Shown piece after piece: positions 1 through 11,396 of a stretch of 64,000 nt of DNA; the first letter of the stretch is position 1; the number at the start of each line of letters is the position of its first letter. The DNA is taken from contig JADWOT020000001.1 in the NCBI GenBank assembly GCA_036345935.2, forward strand, positions 34,143,412-34,207,411, given 5' to 3'. The notes under the pieces were generated by a model. That model worked only from the letters and a program-made list of their open reading frames with translations. It did not search any database and had not been told where the DNA came from. The position numbers and the translations under genes were made by a program. The stretch comes from Taenia hydatigena (taxonomy: Eukaryota > Platyhelminthes > Cestoda > Cyclophyllidea > Taeniidae).

Positions 1-1080
1 AAAAGCCTTGATGAAACTCATCTCCTGGCAGTGTAGGAGGTCAGCAGCTATTCCACGCCACCTACATTATCAGGGGCGCATGGACAGACCATCACATCAA
101 ATGGTCGGTAGTGTCCATTACAATCTAATAATTGGGCGTGACTGCGGCTTCCATTTGATAATCTCATTACCAGCTTCACTTGGCTATCCAACAACCCACT
201 AGCTAGTCAGCCGCCTCGGTGTGTTTACTTTATAGGCGGAAGCGGATTCTCTCCTCTCATCCCGATGGATCTCATTCTCGGTGGAGTGGCATTGTCAATG
301 GTGTGTACATGGTTTCGTAGGTCCTTGACGTTAGCTTAGCCCCAAACACAAAAGCATCGTCGGTATCTATAGCTAAAAAGCCGGATTACTTTGAGTCCTC
401 TTCTTCCACATTTCCGCATGAGCCCTTCGGGTGCTTGCACCTACCACTATTCACCCGAGTGGTAGGGCCCCAACACATTTCGCCAAACTGTGTTTGGTGT
501 CAAACCATAACGACTCGAGACTGTTATGGTAGGGGTAGTGTAGATTGCCCATGTCCTACCACCTACGATAACTTACAGATCCTGAGATGCTGATGTGGTC
601 CTCGCTCGAAAGTACTTTAGAGGCTGTATCTACACCCACTCGCCGTTTCCTCCCCACACTTGTTCGACTAATTTTCATCGTCCTTTACAGATTTTGAAAG
701 CTAGTTTTGCCTATTTTCTAGTCTACTTTAGCCCACACACATTCGATTTTCACCTGAGCAACCGAACCCGCTAATCACCCTTCTCCTCACTGTACTAAAC
801 GATACCAAAGTAACATGCATGCTTCTCTGCACTGAACAATGAACCTCCCAACACAGCTTCTGCATAGCATCGGCATCATGACAAGGTGCCAGCAGTCCAC
901 ATAACAAGCAAAGCCACGGTTTCAATTTACACCGTTCCAGTTTGTGCAACTAATGCGCGTGCCTTTAATATACTTAACGAGAACAATTTACTGGCTGAAG
1001 AGGTCCAGATCCCTCCCACACAACACCTCTTAATCGACAGCCAGTGTGATGACTACTGCGTCGCCGTTCACTATGCAGTG
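1..1080. other. No recognised gene
   Basis: Apart from the hairpin cluster at 440-530 I see no exon that I can support. The open frames here are short and carry no familiar motif. Confidence 0.5.
440..530. repeat. Cluster of three short perfect inverted repeats
   Basis: Three hairpin-forming inverted repeats lie within 91 bases. CCTACCACT at 440-448 pairs with AGTGGTAGG at 458-466. CAAAC at 484-488 pairs with GTTTG at 492-496. ACCATAAC at 504-511 pairs with GTTATGGT at 523-530. No recognised RNA gene covers them. They could be chance, part of an unknown repeat, or a structured RNA. Confidence 0.5.
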
Positions 1081-1084
1081 TCCT

Positions 1085-1440
1085 TCAGACAACGCGACTA
1101 CCACAGTCTCCAAGAATCAGAGCTGAATGTTCGCTTTTTTCATCGTCACGTGGTATGATTAGCGGGTCTTCTTCGTCCTCCTCTGCGAGTCCACTGTACT
1201 GGCTTTGATTAAGCAGGCGTTGACGAGCCTCCATGGGTAGCCATACACGTCTATCCTTAAGGCAGGCAAGGAAAGGGAGTGATTTGTCAGCCTTACAGTC
1301 CATTTTGGGGCAGCAATGCATGTAGTAACACATGAAGTGTTGCTTGAGGTTGGCGTAGTCCAGCGCCATTTCTCCATGGACTTGTTGGAGGTGTCTGACA
1401 TCGATGACTTCTCTGCCAGAGAGTCATACCGTCTTCGCCT
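1085..1440 (-). pseudogene. Decayed coding repeat, family X, copy 1
   Basis: Read on the minus strand, this block gives a protein-like sequence with motifs HLQQVHGE, YANLKQHFM, CPKM and EEDPLIIPRDDE, in that order. Related blocks in the same motif order occur at about 43.52-43.83 kb (minus), 51.25-51.48 kb (plus), 51.70-52.06 kb (minus) and 56.16-56.29 kb (minus, amino end only). The copies differ by stops and frameshifts, so none is clearly functional, but the shared amino-acid pattern implies an ancestral coding exon. I do not recognise the family. This copy has the longest surviving frame, 94 codons from 1369 down to 1085. Confidence 0.5.
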
Positions 1441-3628
1441 CAAAGATTTATCAGCCGGTCAAATAGCACTTTAGATGATCCGCTGGCTTACTGATCATGT
1501 AGGAGAGCAAACTCGTCTGCGCGGCGTCTCTTTGTGCCTGCCAGTCATTCACTCAGCACAGCAGACAAGTGTACTCACTTGTTCACCTGCAAGTGTAAGC
1601 CGCCCTCGACTGGAATAGCTAAATTATGGGATGTAGGCTGCAAAAAGACCACCAATTCCGTTGCTCACCCTAGCGCGCTTTATATGGCACACGTTTTGTC
1701 CCGACTTTATTAAAAACGGGAAAGTACAGGAACACTTAGAAGATGCTTTAAGTACTGTAGCTCATCAGGGGTAGTGACTTTGGCACTGAGCGATTCCCAT
1801 CTTTAAGAAGTCTAGCTCCCACTCCTCTTCTTTATCTACTTACCCGCTCCCCCCATCTTGTAGTACCCTAACAAGTCCCTACCAATTCATTCCTCCACAT
1901 AGATACCCAATTCTTTCAAATAAAACCCATGCTCACAGCTAGTTTGCGAATTCAAATGAGCTACTCATCTTCTCCAACACATTTAGCTATCCATCTGTCT
2001 CGTTAACCGGCCCTGTCAAATAAAGGGAAGACAGGAGCAATAACTCACAGCAGTGCACTCTCCTATGTGGCCAACAAAGGAAAAGAACTCATAGAAACTA
2101 TCAACACGATTTAATACTGCCCCCTTTATACTTCTTGTCGGGCTTGTTGCGCTGACTGATGCAGCATTGCTTTGTTACATCTGTTGTACCGAAGCCATCA
2201 ATGCGTCTGCACTCGATTAGGCTACGTTGATCGCACCTTCCACCACTCGTTTGCCTACATACGAACAAGCATTAACACACTTTAATGCTAAGCAGGCGAC
2301 TTCTCACGCGGCAGTTTGTGCACGGCTTTCCCGTGTCCTCCAGCAGGCGGAAGTTAAGGACGCACACACACACTACTGAAATGGCGCAAGTAGCAATAAA
2401 CACATGGACAGATTCCTTCTATGGTTAACAACCGTTTTCTTCACGTAGGTGTTTCTAATACACTTCACCACGACTTCATTATGACCAATGGTCGTGTGGC
2501 AGCCAAGCACTAGTATGCTAGGATAATCAATCTTGTGATAGAATTTTCTGGATAAAGAGGAGGGAGAGGAAGGTAACTCATCAGGGCACCCGTATCAATG
2601 GTAATGCTGGAAGCAGTGAGACAACAAAACGTAAAGCCTTAAATGGGATTGTTGACAACAGTTCGACGCTGTCACCGTTTTTGAGACTGTGGTTAGACAG
2701 ACACGCAGACAGGCATTGTGTGTAAAGCTCATGCTATGCTGCAGCTGCCCCACCACGCTCTCGACTGCTGCTACCCTTGACTGCTGCAACTGATGGTCAC
2801 TGATTTCACCTAGTGAATGCGATTAACCAAATCAAGCCCAGAAGATAAAAAACCGCATACAGCTCATGACTCATTACTGTGACTCCTGAGAAAAAGGGAT
2901 GACGCATCACGATTAATTACAACGGCAATGGGAAGCATTGAGTGCAGTAAGAGGGAGAAGCGCTACCACTTTAATGAACGAAAAATGAAGAGCTCTTCAT
3001 GTGAGCTAAAATTTGTGCGAAGGCCAGTAGAGATAAAAAATGCTTAGAAATCAGTAGGTAAAATTAGCTACTTAAATATATCAGTAGCAGCACATGCTAT
3101 CCTTAATTCAAGGAACACGTTTTCAGATCAGTGGTTAGATAATGTATATAAAATTCAAAAGCCTATCAGAAAATAGACCACCTCAAGCTGCCACAAACAA
3201 ACGCTAAGCATAATAAAACCATCAATCTTGTTTTTCCTTACTAGGCATAGCCTCATCGTCAGGTTGAAGTCCAACGGCAGCACACAAAGCATAAATGTCT
3301 AACTACGATCCACATTGTGCACGTCCATCCACCTCAGAACTTCAATCTAGCTATAATGGCTACATTCACCTTCCGCTACAGCCAATTCTTGCTCAGAGAA
3401 CGCACGCTGAGAATGTCGAGGAAATTATTAAGCGGAAAATACGAAGTGCCATCGTCCTTTCACCTGGCGGATCAGTGGTCGGAGAAATACAATTTTGCAC
3501 TGTCTTCTGCACCCTTCAGCCAAGATACAAACCTATTTAAATAAATTATTATTACATAACATTTTCCAGCAGTCAGTACCTCCTAGCACTGACCTTCATC
3601 TTTCGTCACAGTGGAGCGAAATACTCAC

Positions 3629-3793
3629 ATCAATGCCGATTTTTAGGTACGCCAGATCTTCACTCAAAGGCATCTTCGTCTTCTCTGCTTCACTTTTGCG
3701 TTTCTCATGGGCTGCAATCTCGTCCGTATTCGTTGTCGCCTCTAGAGAATTCGGCAGGAAGAGAATTGTCTCCATTCGTTCCTTGTCTTGAAC
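3629..3793 (-). pseudogene. USP5-like exon EKRKSEAEKTKM
   Basis: A 55-codon, phase 0-0 exon with acceptor CTCAACAG and donor GTGAGT, both canonical. It encodes VQDKERMETILFLP, then a charged stretch EIAAHEKRKSEAEKTKMPL that matches the family segment before the aromatic-rich core. A paralogous copy is at 54218-54366. Confidence 0.65.
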
Positions 3794-4223
3794 CTGTTGA
3801 GGAGAGGACGGTACATAGGTTGTTGAATCCAGAGTACAATGTTAAAAGCGATCGAGTGGGTGGTTGAGAGGATTAGTGGACGGGATGGTTCGTTGGAGTA
3901 GGTGGGGAGAGAGAATGTGGTAGATGAAGGGCATTATGCCCACGACCGGTAGACACACAATTTGGTGGATGGAGAAAGGAATGGGGAATAAAGGGTCTAC
4001 ATAAACGCAAAGATAAGCAGGCCGAAGAGTGCATCGTAAATGGTTGGTTTATTTGGTGAGTACATGAATGCAGTCCAGGTGGATGAGTGAAGAGGCAAGG
4101 AAGTAAAGCTTTGAACAGACTGTAGAAGGGATGCATGACAAGGCAGGTGAATTAATGCATAGACGATAAAGTCTTATTCGTAAAAAACTCAAGACATGCA
4201 GGCGGAGCAAGAGATGAATGAAC

Positions 4224-4435
4224 CTTCCCAGTCAAGCCACATTGAATACGGTCCTCCACAGCAAAAGCGAGCAAGTGCAGGAAGGAAGGAGTGCCAACCG
4301 TCGACTTTTCATCCATCTCACGTTCCACTAGGTTAAAGAGGTGGAAAGGGGACTCTTGCACATCCTGCTGCTGCTTGCTCGCAAAATCCGCATTCGTACG
4401 ACCAATGAGGTGACAAAACATGCGTGGACAGATGC
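4224..4435 (-). pseudogene. USP5-like exon PRMF...QQQDVQE
   Basis: The clearest family match in the window: GICPRMFCHLIGR, ADFASKQQQDVQE, FHLFNLVERE, AVEDRIQCGLTGK. These align without gaps to the isopeptidase T core between the cysteine box and the inserted ubiquitin-associated domains. The acceptor is CTACAG. The donor (AAG then GTTCAT) is weak. The frame is open throughout. Confidence 0.7.
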
Positions 4436-4560
4436 CTGTAGTCAAGCAGAATGAATTTGAAATGAGTGAATAAACCATCAGTTCAGGCTAGATTGAATAG
4501 ATAGAGAGTGCATGAACTGATAAATAATTCTAGGACGAATGGATGGATAGAGAAGCTCAC

Positions 4561-4789
4561 CTGGTCGTTTGAACACCACCTCTCCTCCAATAATTTTACA
4601 AATCACTATGCCTGGAAACCAGCAGACGCCAAAGCATAGCGCCTGACCCAACTTGCTCATCAGCAAGCCAAAAGACTCTACAGCAGCGATAACACTTCCA
4701 TTGCGTGCTATCACACCCACCACTGACTCCACGAAGTTGGAAAAGGCGAAGGCATAGTGACTGCGGAAGACCTCTGTCGCGAAGAGAAC
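4561..4789 (-). pseudogene. USP5-like exon (after the cysteine box)
   Basis: It begins with VLFATEVFRSHYAF, the family's usual continuation of the cysteine box, and carries LLMSKLGQAL and VVFKRPG. Its donor, CAG then GTGAGC, is canonical, and the 229-bp length leaves one base that joins exactly to the next exon (GG C, giving Gly-Ile-Cys-Pro-Arg). The acceptor reads GG instead of AG, the sole damaged splice signal. Confidence 0.65.
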
Positions 4790-4928
4790 CCGCCCAGAGA
4801 GATGGTCAACTATCAGACGGGCGACACAGAATCATAAGCAAAACAGGGATCGTAACATAGCTAAACACTAAATGATGGAAAAAGGAATGAATTGAGGAGC
4901 TCAAATGTTAACTCGATACTTTCGTCAC

Positions 4929-5182
4929 CTATATAGCCAAATTAATATAGCACGTGTTGCCGGGATTAACTCAACCGGTCAGACTTGGCTCATAAAGCGG
5001 TGTGAGGGTGCGATCAGCCTCCTCCAGAGTCAACCACTCTCCCAGTCGCTCATTCGCCTTAAATTCCACCTCCATCACAGTGCATTCGGTCTTGTGCTGA
5101 TTCTGCATGTCAATGCCAAAGGGAGCAAGATGCTGCGCCAACAGTAAGTCAGACACCATGTCTTTCTTCGTGTACGGGAAGA
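4929..5182 (-). pseudogene. USP5-like exon with cysteine box interrupted by two stops
   Basis: This exon covers the linker from the zinc-finger domain into the protease domain: DMVSDLLLAQHL, FGIDMQ, RLGEWLTLEEADRTL, then the catalytic box. The catalytic Cys codon TGC is at 4950-4952 inside GNTCYIN. The residue after the threonine-glycine pair is TGA, where the family has a hydrophobic residue. The last codon is TAG directly before GTGACG, where the family has glutamine (CAG), so a single C-to-T change explains it. The 254-bp length keeps the phase needed by the next exon. Confidence 0.7.
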
Positions 5183-5400
5183 CTTCAGCGGCCCGCAATC
5201 AAGAAAAGTCGGTCAAGTACGCCTACCACCTATCTGTCCATTGATTGGCATTGCTACACCCATTCCTCTAACCAACCAGTCATTAGCCTTGATCTACCGA
5301 ATCCACCCAATCATCAATTCGAAAATCGCCTCGGTTACTCAATTAGGGGTCCACTACTAAGCTTTTCAACTATTCTTCCACTCATTGCCTCTGCGTTTAC

Positions 5401-5522
5401 TGGTGGTGATGTTGGCGCCGTCGCTGGTGCTCTCGAAGAGTCAAGAGTAGTTCGCAGGCATTCAGTGGATTGACCTGCGGTCTCGATGGCAAACGCTCCA
5501 AATTCAGCTCAGGTTTATCAGA
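5401..5522 (-). CDS. Possible upstream exon of the USP5-like locus
   Basis: Minus-strand frame SDKPELNLERLPSRPQVNP then NACELLLTLREHQRRRQ, ending in a TAA at 5398-5400. Its place just upstream of the USP5-like exons, and a loose likeness to the helix after the second zinc-finger region, make it a candidate. No convincing donor was found. Low confidence. Confidence 0.2.
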
Positions 5523-6294
5523 GGAGAGGTGAGAGGGAGAAGGAGGCAGTAGTTGGCGACAGAAAGAAAACAGTTGAATGAGAAATCATTTTAATCAAAG
5601 CCATTGATTACGCAGAACGCACTGCAGTTCCTCAAATGCAGCATCACCCTTCCCTCAAAAGTCATGGAGAAGGAAACAACTTCAACAATCCCAAAGTCTC
5701 CACTTAACCCGCATTGTTCACTCCACCACCGCCTTGGCTCCAAATCGACTTTCCTATACTCACTAACAACATCACCCTCCACCACAGTAGAAACTCTCGC
5801 ATTCCAACTCCTCCAATCAACCCATTTCAGCGTCATGCGTGCGCATGCACAATTCATTGGAGGAGTAAACTGCTGAGTGCAAAACCACTCAAAGAAAAGA
5901 GATTTCTATCAATTGGTCAATGGACTGCGTTGCTGTGCCTTTGGAAAGCAAACACATATCAATGCTTGCCAACATCGCCATTGTTACTAGTTTTCGCCCC
6001 ATCAAACCCTCCATCCACCATCAGTTCACTCATTCAGCAAATCCCCTCCAACCTCCCCTCCAACACGCCTGACTCATTGCCGAAGAAGACTGCCCCACAA
6101 CCACCTCACTACTCCCAGTAGCATCCCGAGCGCACGCATTTCTGCTCCATTCAGCAACTAATCCACCTTACACTCCTCATCCATCTACTCAACCTCACCA
6201 CAACTCACATCCATTTCGGTTAAAGGGTTCGTATTTAAGACTAGAATCGCTCACCAGAATAAAATTTCCCAGACACGAATTGAAATTATATTAC

Positions 6295-6439
6295 CTTGTG
6301 AACTGTCGCCAAGTACGACCTGCCATCCAGAATTGTTGGATCCAACGACAGCCTAATCGAGTGCATGGATGCGAATGTAGAAGTGTCAAGAAAAATAGGA
6401 CATCTGCGTGACGAGTCGACGCAGCAGGTCCCTTCTACA
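6295..6439 (-). CDS. Candidate internal exon of unknown gene
   Basis: On the minus strand an acceptor (CGCACTAG) precedes 145 bases that stay open as one base plus 48 codons, then a donor (AAG, GTAATA). The peptide contains VEGTCCVDSSRRCPIF, SMHSIRLSLDPTILDGRSYL and ATVHK. I do not recognise the family. It lies between the USP5-like exons and the ASPM remnant on the same strand, so it could be a first exon of the former or an unrelated gene. Confidence 0.35.
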
Positions 6440-6744
6440 CTAGTGCGGTTGATGACGCCGCAGAAGGAGTCTCAGCCTCGGTCTCACCGGCGGTCGTGAA
6501 AGCGCAGTAGACCAAAGACATTGGACAAGGGAGAAATAACTCTTCACTGCACTCACACAATCAGAGGACAAGACAATGTGGGGCGGCAGTACCTCACAGA
6601 GGAGAGTCACAAGGGCCGATGATTTACTTTAAAATGATAATCTCGAAGCCTACTTGACCAATCAACCACATTCGTACTCAGGGTGAGCCCAAGATGCCAA
6701 CTACTTATAAGCACATGAGTAGAAAGGTGTAGCTGATGACTTAC

Positions 6745-6833
6745 ACCAGACGCAGACCATCTCGTAAGTCCGCTGCGAACCAAGTTTGTCTCCCGTAAGA
6801 GGTAAACGCGGACCAGACTTCGGCACACTTCCA
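6745..6833 (-). pseudogene. ASPM-like exon remnant with 80-bp deletion
   Basis: The partner of the exon at 28933-29101. The ends are kept (EVCRSL and RETNLVR at the start, the donor GTAAGTCATC at the end), but 80 internal bases are missing. That removes the part equivalent to LAALCADLCDVQKHLDESDF and shifts the frame. The acceptor dinucleotide has also changed from AG to AA. This copy cannot make the calponin-homology domain. Confidence 0.8.
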
Positions 6834-7686
6834 TTCAAGACTACAATGTCCGTAGCTGCCACCTACTACCATCGGGTCCAATTAGAGTCATGCGCAGACC
6901 CAAGATCGTGCTACTAAACAGCATTCAAGGCGCCAATGACTGTGGAACGTCCAGTGTTTCGAGCTGGTGTACGTATGCACACGCCACGTATCCGACGATG
7001 CTCGAAAGTGGACAAGTAATGCTCCTCTCAGTCACCCGCGTGTGAGCGTTTGAGCCAACGGTGCTAATGCGTTTAACGTTGCACTGTGGAAGCATGCATC
7101 GTCATCCACTAGAACCAGTCAGAGGAATGCATCTACTTTGCACTCCTGTCAGTGACTACATGGATGATGCACAACTAGCCTTCTGTAGAAGTAGCACTAG
7201 AGATCCGCGTGGTTCCAGCAAAACACACAAGAAAGGCATTCCTTGCAGAGTGGTTGTGAACATACGGTAAATGATCGAAGCTGAGGAAAACGCAACACTA
7301 ACAGTCCCCATTCCTCCACAGGTTTTTGATAAGCTCTACAGTATTTAATGGCGGCGAGGTGTCTCTACCCCACTCCTCAATATCCAACACATTCTGCATA
7401 TGCAAAAGGGAGGAAGGAAGGAGGGCGCCTTTACTGCTTTTAACAGTGGCAATAGTTTAGCTTTATCAATGGTAGCAGCAATAATAATAACTAAAGAAGG
7501 GAGCGGGAAGGGAAGGGCAGGGCAGGGAAGGGGAACAAGTTCACGTGTGGTCTTCTGCACAGACGGGAGGGCGCTTCCAACCACCTCTTCCAAACATCCT
7601 ATTTCCCGACGACATCGGGCAGAGCACGGGCTGGCGCGTAAGTCGGTAAGCAGCGCCTCAAGACTGCCCATTGAAGCCATAGATCG

Positions 7687-8013
7687 TTGAGAGAGGATCC
7701 ATCCCCGGCACTGCCGCCACTACCACCACCAACACCACCAATGACACTGCCGGCCGATACGGGAGCAAAATTAGTTCCAGCATTTGCCTCAATGTGTCCA
7801 CGAGGCCACTCCGTGACACATTCATGCCGCTTGGCTCGCTACAAGTGCAAAAGACGCCATTTCCATCACTTCACACACATCACTACTTTCCCATCTTCTT
7901 CCACTCTCTCATCCGCCCAACACCCAAAAGGGAGGCTCATTCCAACCAAAACTACGTCCTTACCACTACCATTTGTAAGTCCGCATAAACGAGCGCAAAA
8001 TATTATTTCATGA
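7687..8013. other. Conserved proline/glycine-rich block, coding strand unclear
   Basis: The block is shared with 30019-30330. The plus frame reads a proline-rich start then CPRGHS and RYKCKRRHFHHF. The minus frame reads a glycine/serine linker followed by GDGSSLNDLWLQ. Size differences between the copies in the plus frame are multiples of three (108 against 103 codons), which hints at an ancestral coding exon. Since the ASPM exon is on the minus strand, the minus reading is more likely, but neither is proven. Confidence 0.35.
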
Positions 8014-8984
8014 CTGACATTTCCATCCTACTACCTTCGCATTTTTCTAACCACTTTTTCTACAAGAAATCCAATTTAGAAAATCGAGGCTACAGCATTA
8101 CTTAAGCACTGGCTGTAATCAGAGCCACCTTAGTCACACACTCGGGTGGAGCCAAATCAGACACATTTTCATATTTCTGTCAGAAAATTTGTTTTCTTTG
8201 CTGCTATAGTCACAGCTTCCTCGAAAGTACCAGACCAGTCCCTGAAACAGTCTTCATCAGCGACTATGAAATATGCACACTTCAAAGCATCGTCCCTTAC
8301 TACTGCGAAGGACCTATTCAATCGCTGTGAACAACACCTAATCGCCACACTTCCTCTTCCAACGACTTTTGAGGTGAAGGCGACAGTCTTTCAAAAGTGT
8401 CTACCGATCCGCCCTTTTGTGCCAAGTTAGGCTTTCGCATTAGTGAGGAACCAGCGTTCTCTCCCCGATTACAATTGGTAAGGTTAACATTTACACCCTT
8501 AAATGCGTTTAAGCCCTTCCAACCATTAGCTCAACCGCAAATACTGACTACTGCCAGCACTTTGAGGCTGCAAAATACATTTCCATCTTTTCCTCCAACA
8601 CTTTCTACCTTTCAAGATACAAGAAACCTGACAACCCCGATAGTAATTAGTCGAGGTGAGGTCGGGAACCACCTAAGCATTCTACCCCAGATGCTCCCCA
8701 CACCGTCCTTTTCAACTCCTTTTCCATCCATTCTCACTCCTCAGACTGAGTAGCAATAGTAGTCGGAGTAGCACGACAGCCGCTCCCCCTCCCCTAACGG
8801 CTCGCGCCCAGCACACCCAACAGTGGAGACCTACTGGACTACTTACCTCCTCTGAGATGATGCACCACTACTCATCACCTATACAGTCAGCAACAAATTA
8901 ACCTCCACCCTCCCACCGCGAAAACATTTCCGTACCTCCGGAAGCAAAATGTGCCGCAGATGCCACCACCAAGCTCCACCCATA

Positions 8985-9100
8985 GCGCTTTCATTCGTCG
9001 TCGTAAGAGAATGTCTCCTTCACTCTTTCACACACCCACGGCACAGCTCCCCAAGCCTTTCCCTTCCTTCGCCGCCACCCAGCCACCCATGCCCGCGAAG
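8985..9100 (-). pseudogene. Remnant of candidate exon VCERVKETFSYDD
   Basis: The minus frame reads VCERVKETFSYDDE and then a stop (TGA), where copy 2 at 31.6 kb reads one extra Asp and Trp (TGG). A single G-to-A change plus the loss of one GAC repeat unit separates the copies. Confidence 0.4.
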
Positions 9101-11214
9101 ACAAAGAGACGGAGACAATAATAGTAATAGTAGGCCGTGTCGCCCATGCCGACAGCCGCATCGCACAACCCAGACAGAGACGCCACCGCCGTCACCGTCA
9201 CCGCCACCGCGAATCACTCCAACATCTTGCATTGCCTACCATTCCACACACTCATCACATGTTACTTCACCATCACAACCATCAGGGTAAGTTTGTAGCA
9301 TCTAAAAAGAAAAAAAACCAAACAATGGAAAGACCGATGTGTGAGGCTCCAATGCGCTGCAAAGCTAACATCCACAAGCATAACTACTGGTAGGAAAACA
9401 AGAAACAGACAACTCAACAAGCAAACACTTAAGACTGCTACAAAGTACAGTCTGCGTGGTGATGCCAAAGCTTCCCACCCATGCCGTCAAAGCTGAGCAT
9501 CCTACCATTAAGTCATCACCGAGGCCCTCTACACAACATGTTTCACAGCAAGAATCACATCAACACAAAAAACAACCCTCGTCCTGCCCCCCTCCCCCCT
9601 CCCGCCCACTCCGCCATCCATATGTGCTCCAACAACACCCATATCACAGTAATGAAAATAGCGCAGATAAACAGGTAAAGGAGAACAGCACTCTCCCACC
9701 AACCATATGAACGCACTTTGATTCCATTGCTGCGCACAAAAAGAGACGGCAACAACTCATTAAGCACGATCCAATCTTACCTGAGAAATATGTGAAGTGA
9801 TAGCGAAGGCAAGACTCGCACTCATTACTGCTGCAGTCTCTTCTTCTTCAGTGTATTCTAGCACGAAAACGAGCCAAAAAATGCATAATAAGATTTATAA
9901 ATAATGGTGAATACTTACTAGCAAAAAAATAATAATGATTAATTGCCACGTCCTTAGCAACGCTAGCACCCCTCCCAACATAAATCTATCGCCATTAGAA
10001 AGTAAACAAATTACAAATTGCCAAAACAATCTTAACTTATCGCTCGAGGTGTCATACAGCGAGAAGTGCACGTGAGCAGGCATCGCAGTTGGAAAACAAA
10101 ACGACCTAACAGCCACATTATGAGACTTTTGCGTTTACTTTACCAAAGTTACAGGTCCCTTCATCAAATTGGACCTCGTTCATCAAAACTCATTCTTACT
10201 AAAATAACAAACCGCTTAAAAACAGCCAAAGCGATCGTACTTAATCCAAAGAAGTGTTTTGTAGTAACAAAATCAACGCAATCAGGCAGTGCAAGTGGAA
10301 AACAAAAAGTTGTGACAGCAACTGCAGCTATTTCTGAAACGGTTTGTCTAACAAATACTGACAAATGAAGCAAAAGCATATATCTATAGGCACTCATAAA
10401 GTGGGTGCTTAATCGCAAGAAACCACCAAGCAAGTAATTGCCAAGCACTTCGTAAGATTTTAACACCTCTCCACAAAATCACGCCCCATTGCTCAAATTC
10501 AAACGTCAGTAAAAAACAAACAACCTCATGAACCGCAAAAACAGTCTAAATTTATATCTATACAGCGAAACATGCACGTCAGGGGACCTTGCAGTTGAAA
10601 AGTAGCCGTCAACATTCACATTAAGAGGCCTTTGCATCTACTCTAACAAGTATGTGTATAAAGGGAACAAGTCGGCATTTAAAGTACCTCAGACTAACTA
10701 GCTAACTAAAAGTAATAAACAGTTACTTACTGCTTACTGGGTTTTCAACTTTTGGCAGCGCATGAAGCCCCATTAACCCAGAAAAACTAGCCCCGAAAAC
10801 ACACACAAACTACGCAAGCCGCGCAAAAACCTCGCCAATCAGTTCAAAGTTCGCCTGATGAAACAAACGAGCTTTATATTTTTATGTGTTTTTAATGCGA
10901 CCATAATTACTACAAATACCAGCAGTTACGACTGCCGCGTATAATTCGGGTAGCAAACATACTAATGACGATTTACAAAGCGCACAAAATGGGAACAACG
11001 TTAATATTTACATATTAGTAATATAGATGCATAATATTGATATTGTAAGGTTTGCCAACAAATCGTAAAAGCGGTTTAAACAACAGTGAGCAATGGCATT
11101 TTGTTAACTAGTTGTACAATTCATGCCGCTTTAAACACGTGTTTTATAACAAAGTTCATATTCAAAACCAATAGACGAGTTGCTCAATTAACGCAATGGA
11201 CTGACCCTACCCAC

Positions 11215-11396
11215 TGTAGCGTCCCGAGGCTCCCTTAAGGCAAAAGAAGGCAAAGTGGCAGGGTAGAATGCATATATTCACCGAACAGAGGGAAATAGGC
11301 TGCTGGCATGGCCCGGAGGCCAGCCCACGCAGCTAGGGCAGTACGGCCACCCCCTGTGATCCTGACAGAAACCGGCAGTTCTAACAAAGTACTAAA
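11215..11396 (+). mobile_element. Solo LTR (182 bp) with 5-bp target duplication CCCAC
   Basis: The element starts TGTAGCGTCCCGAGGC and ends CTAACAAAGTACTAAA. It is flanked by CCCAC at 11210-11214 and 11397-11401. Duplicon D copy 2 has the empty site near 33779-33784. A TG start, a 5-bp duplication and about 180 bp of length fit a solo LTR, perhaps of a TRIM-type retrotransposon of tapeworms (inference). The terminal CA has mutated to AA. Confidence 0.8.

Larger units (their letters stand above)
1085..4090. repeat. Duplicon C, copy 1 (direct partner at 51.7-54.7 kb)
   Basis: Colinear similarity runs from the family X block through 2.1-2.8 kb and 2.8-3.3 kb to the USP5-like exons at 3.3-3.8 kb and into the following intron near 4.09 kb. 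The partner is 51700-54695 in the same orientation. Examples of matched text are the GTTGCGCTGACTGATGCA stretch near 2.15 kb and 52.46 kb, and the exon at 3629-3793 against 54218-54366. Small indels are frequent, which suggests an old event. Confidence 0.75.
3350..5182 (-). pseudogene. USP5/USP13-like ubiquitin carboxyl-terminal hydrolase, decayed
   Basis: USP5/13 (isopeptidase T) disassembles free polyubiquitin with a C19 cysteine protease domain. Minus-strand exons are 5182-4929, 4789-4561, 4435-4224 and 3793-3629, with a decayed one near 3463-3350. Motifs in order match the family: HLAPFGIDMQ, ERLGEW, GNTCYIN (the cysteine box), MSKLGQAL, PRMFCHLIGR, QQQDVQE, and EKRKSEAEKTKM. All exon phases are mutually compatible and most splice sites are canonical. 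Damage is clear. In-frame TGA (4971-4973) and TAG (4929-4931) flank the cysteine box, the acceptor before 4789 reads GG, and the exon near 3.4 kb carries several stops. The ubiquitin-associated domains and the carboxyl-terminal histidine box are not found. An active gene that uses other exons cannot be fully excluded. Confidence 0.75.

Noticed and set aside
5714..6121. 135-codon proline-rich plus-strand frame
   Set aside because: It lacks an in-phase splice context and reads as low-complexity C-rich intron. No partner or motif.
7345..7680. 111-codon minus-strand frame as one gene
   Set aside because: Only the short CRREIGCLEEV part is conserved as protein. The remainder is purine-rich intron-like text with in-frame low complexity.
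9020..9290. Proline/serine-rich and glycine-rich frames on both strands
   Set aside because: They arise from CA/CCG-rich repeats with open frames in several phases. Only the short VCERVKETFSYDD segment is supported by copy comparison.
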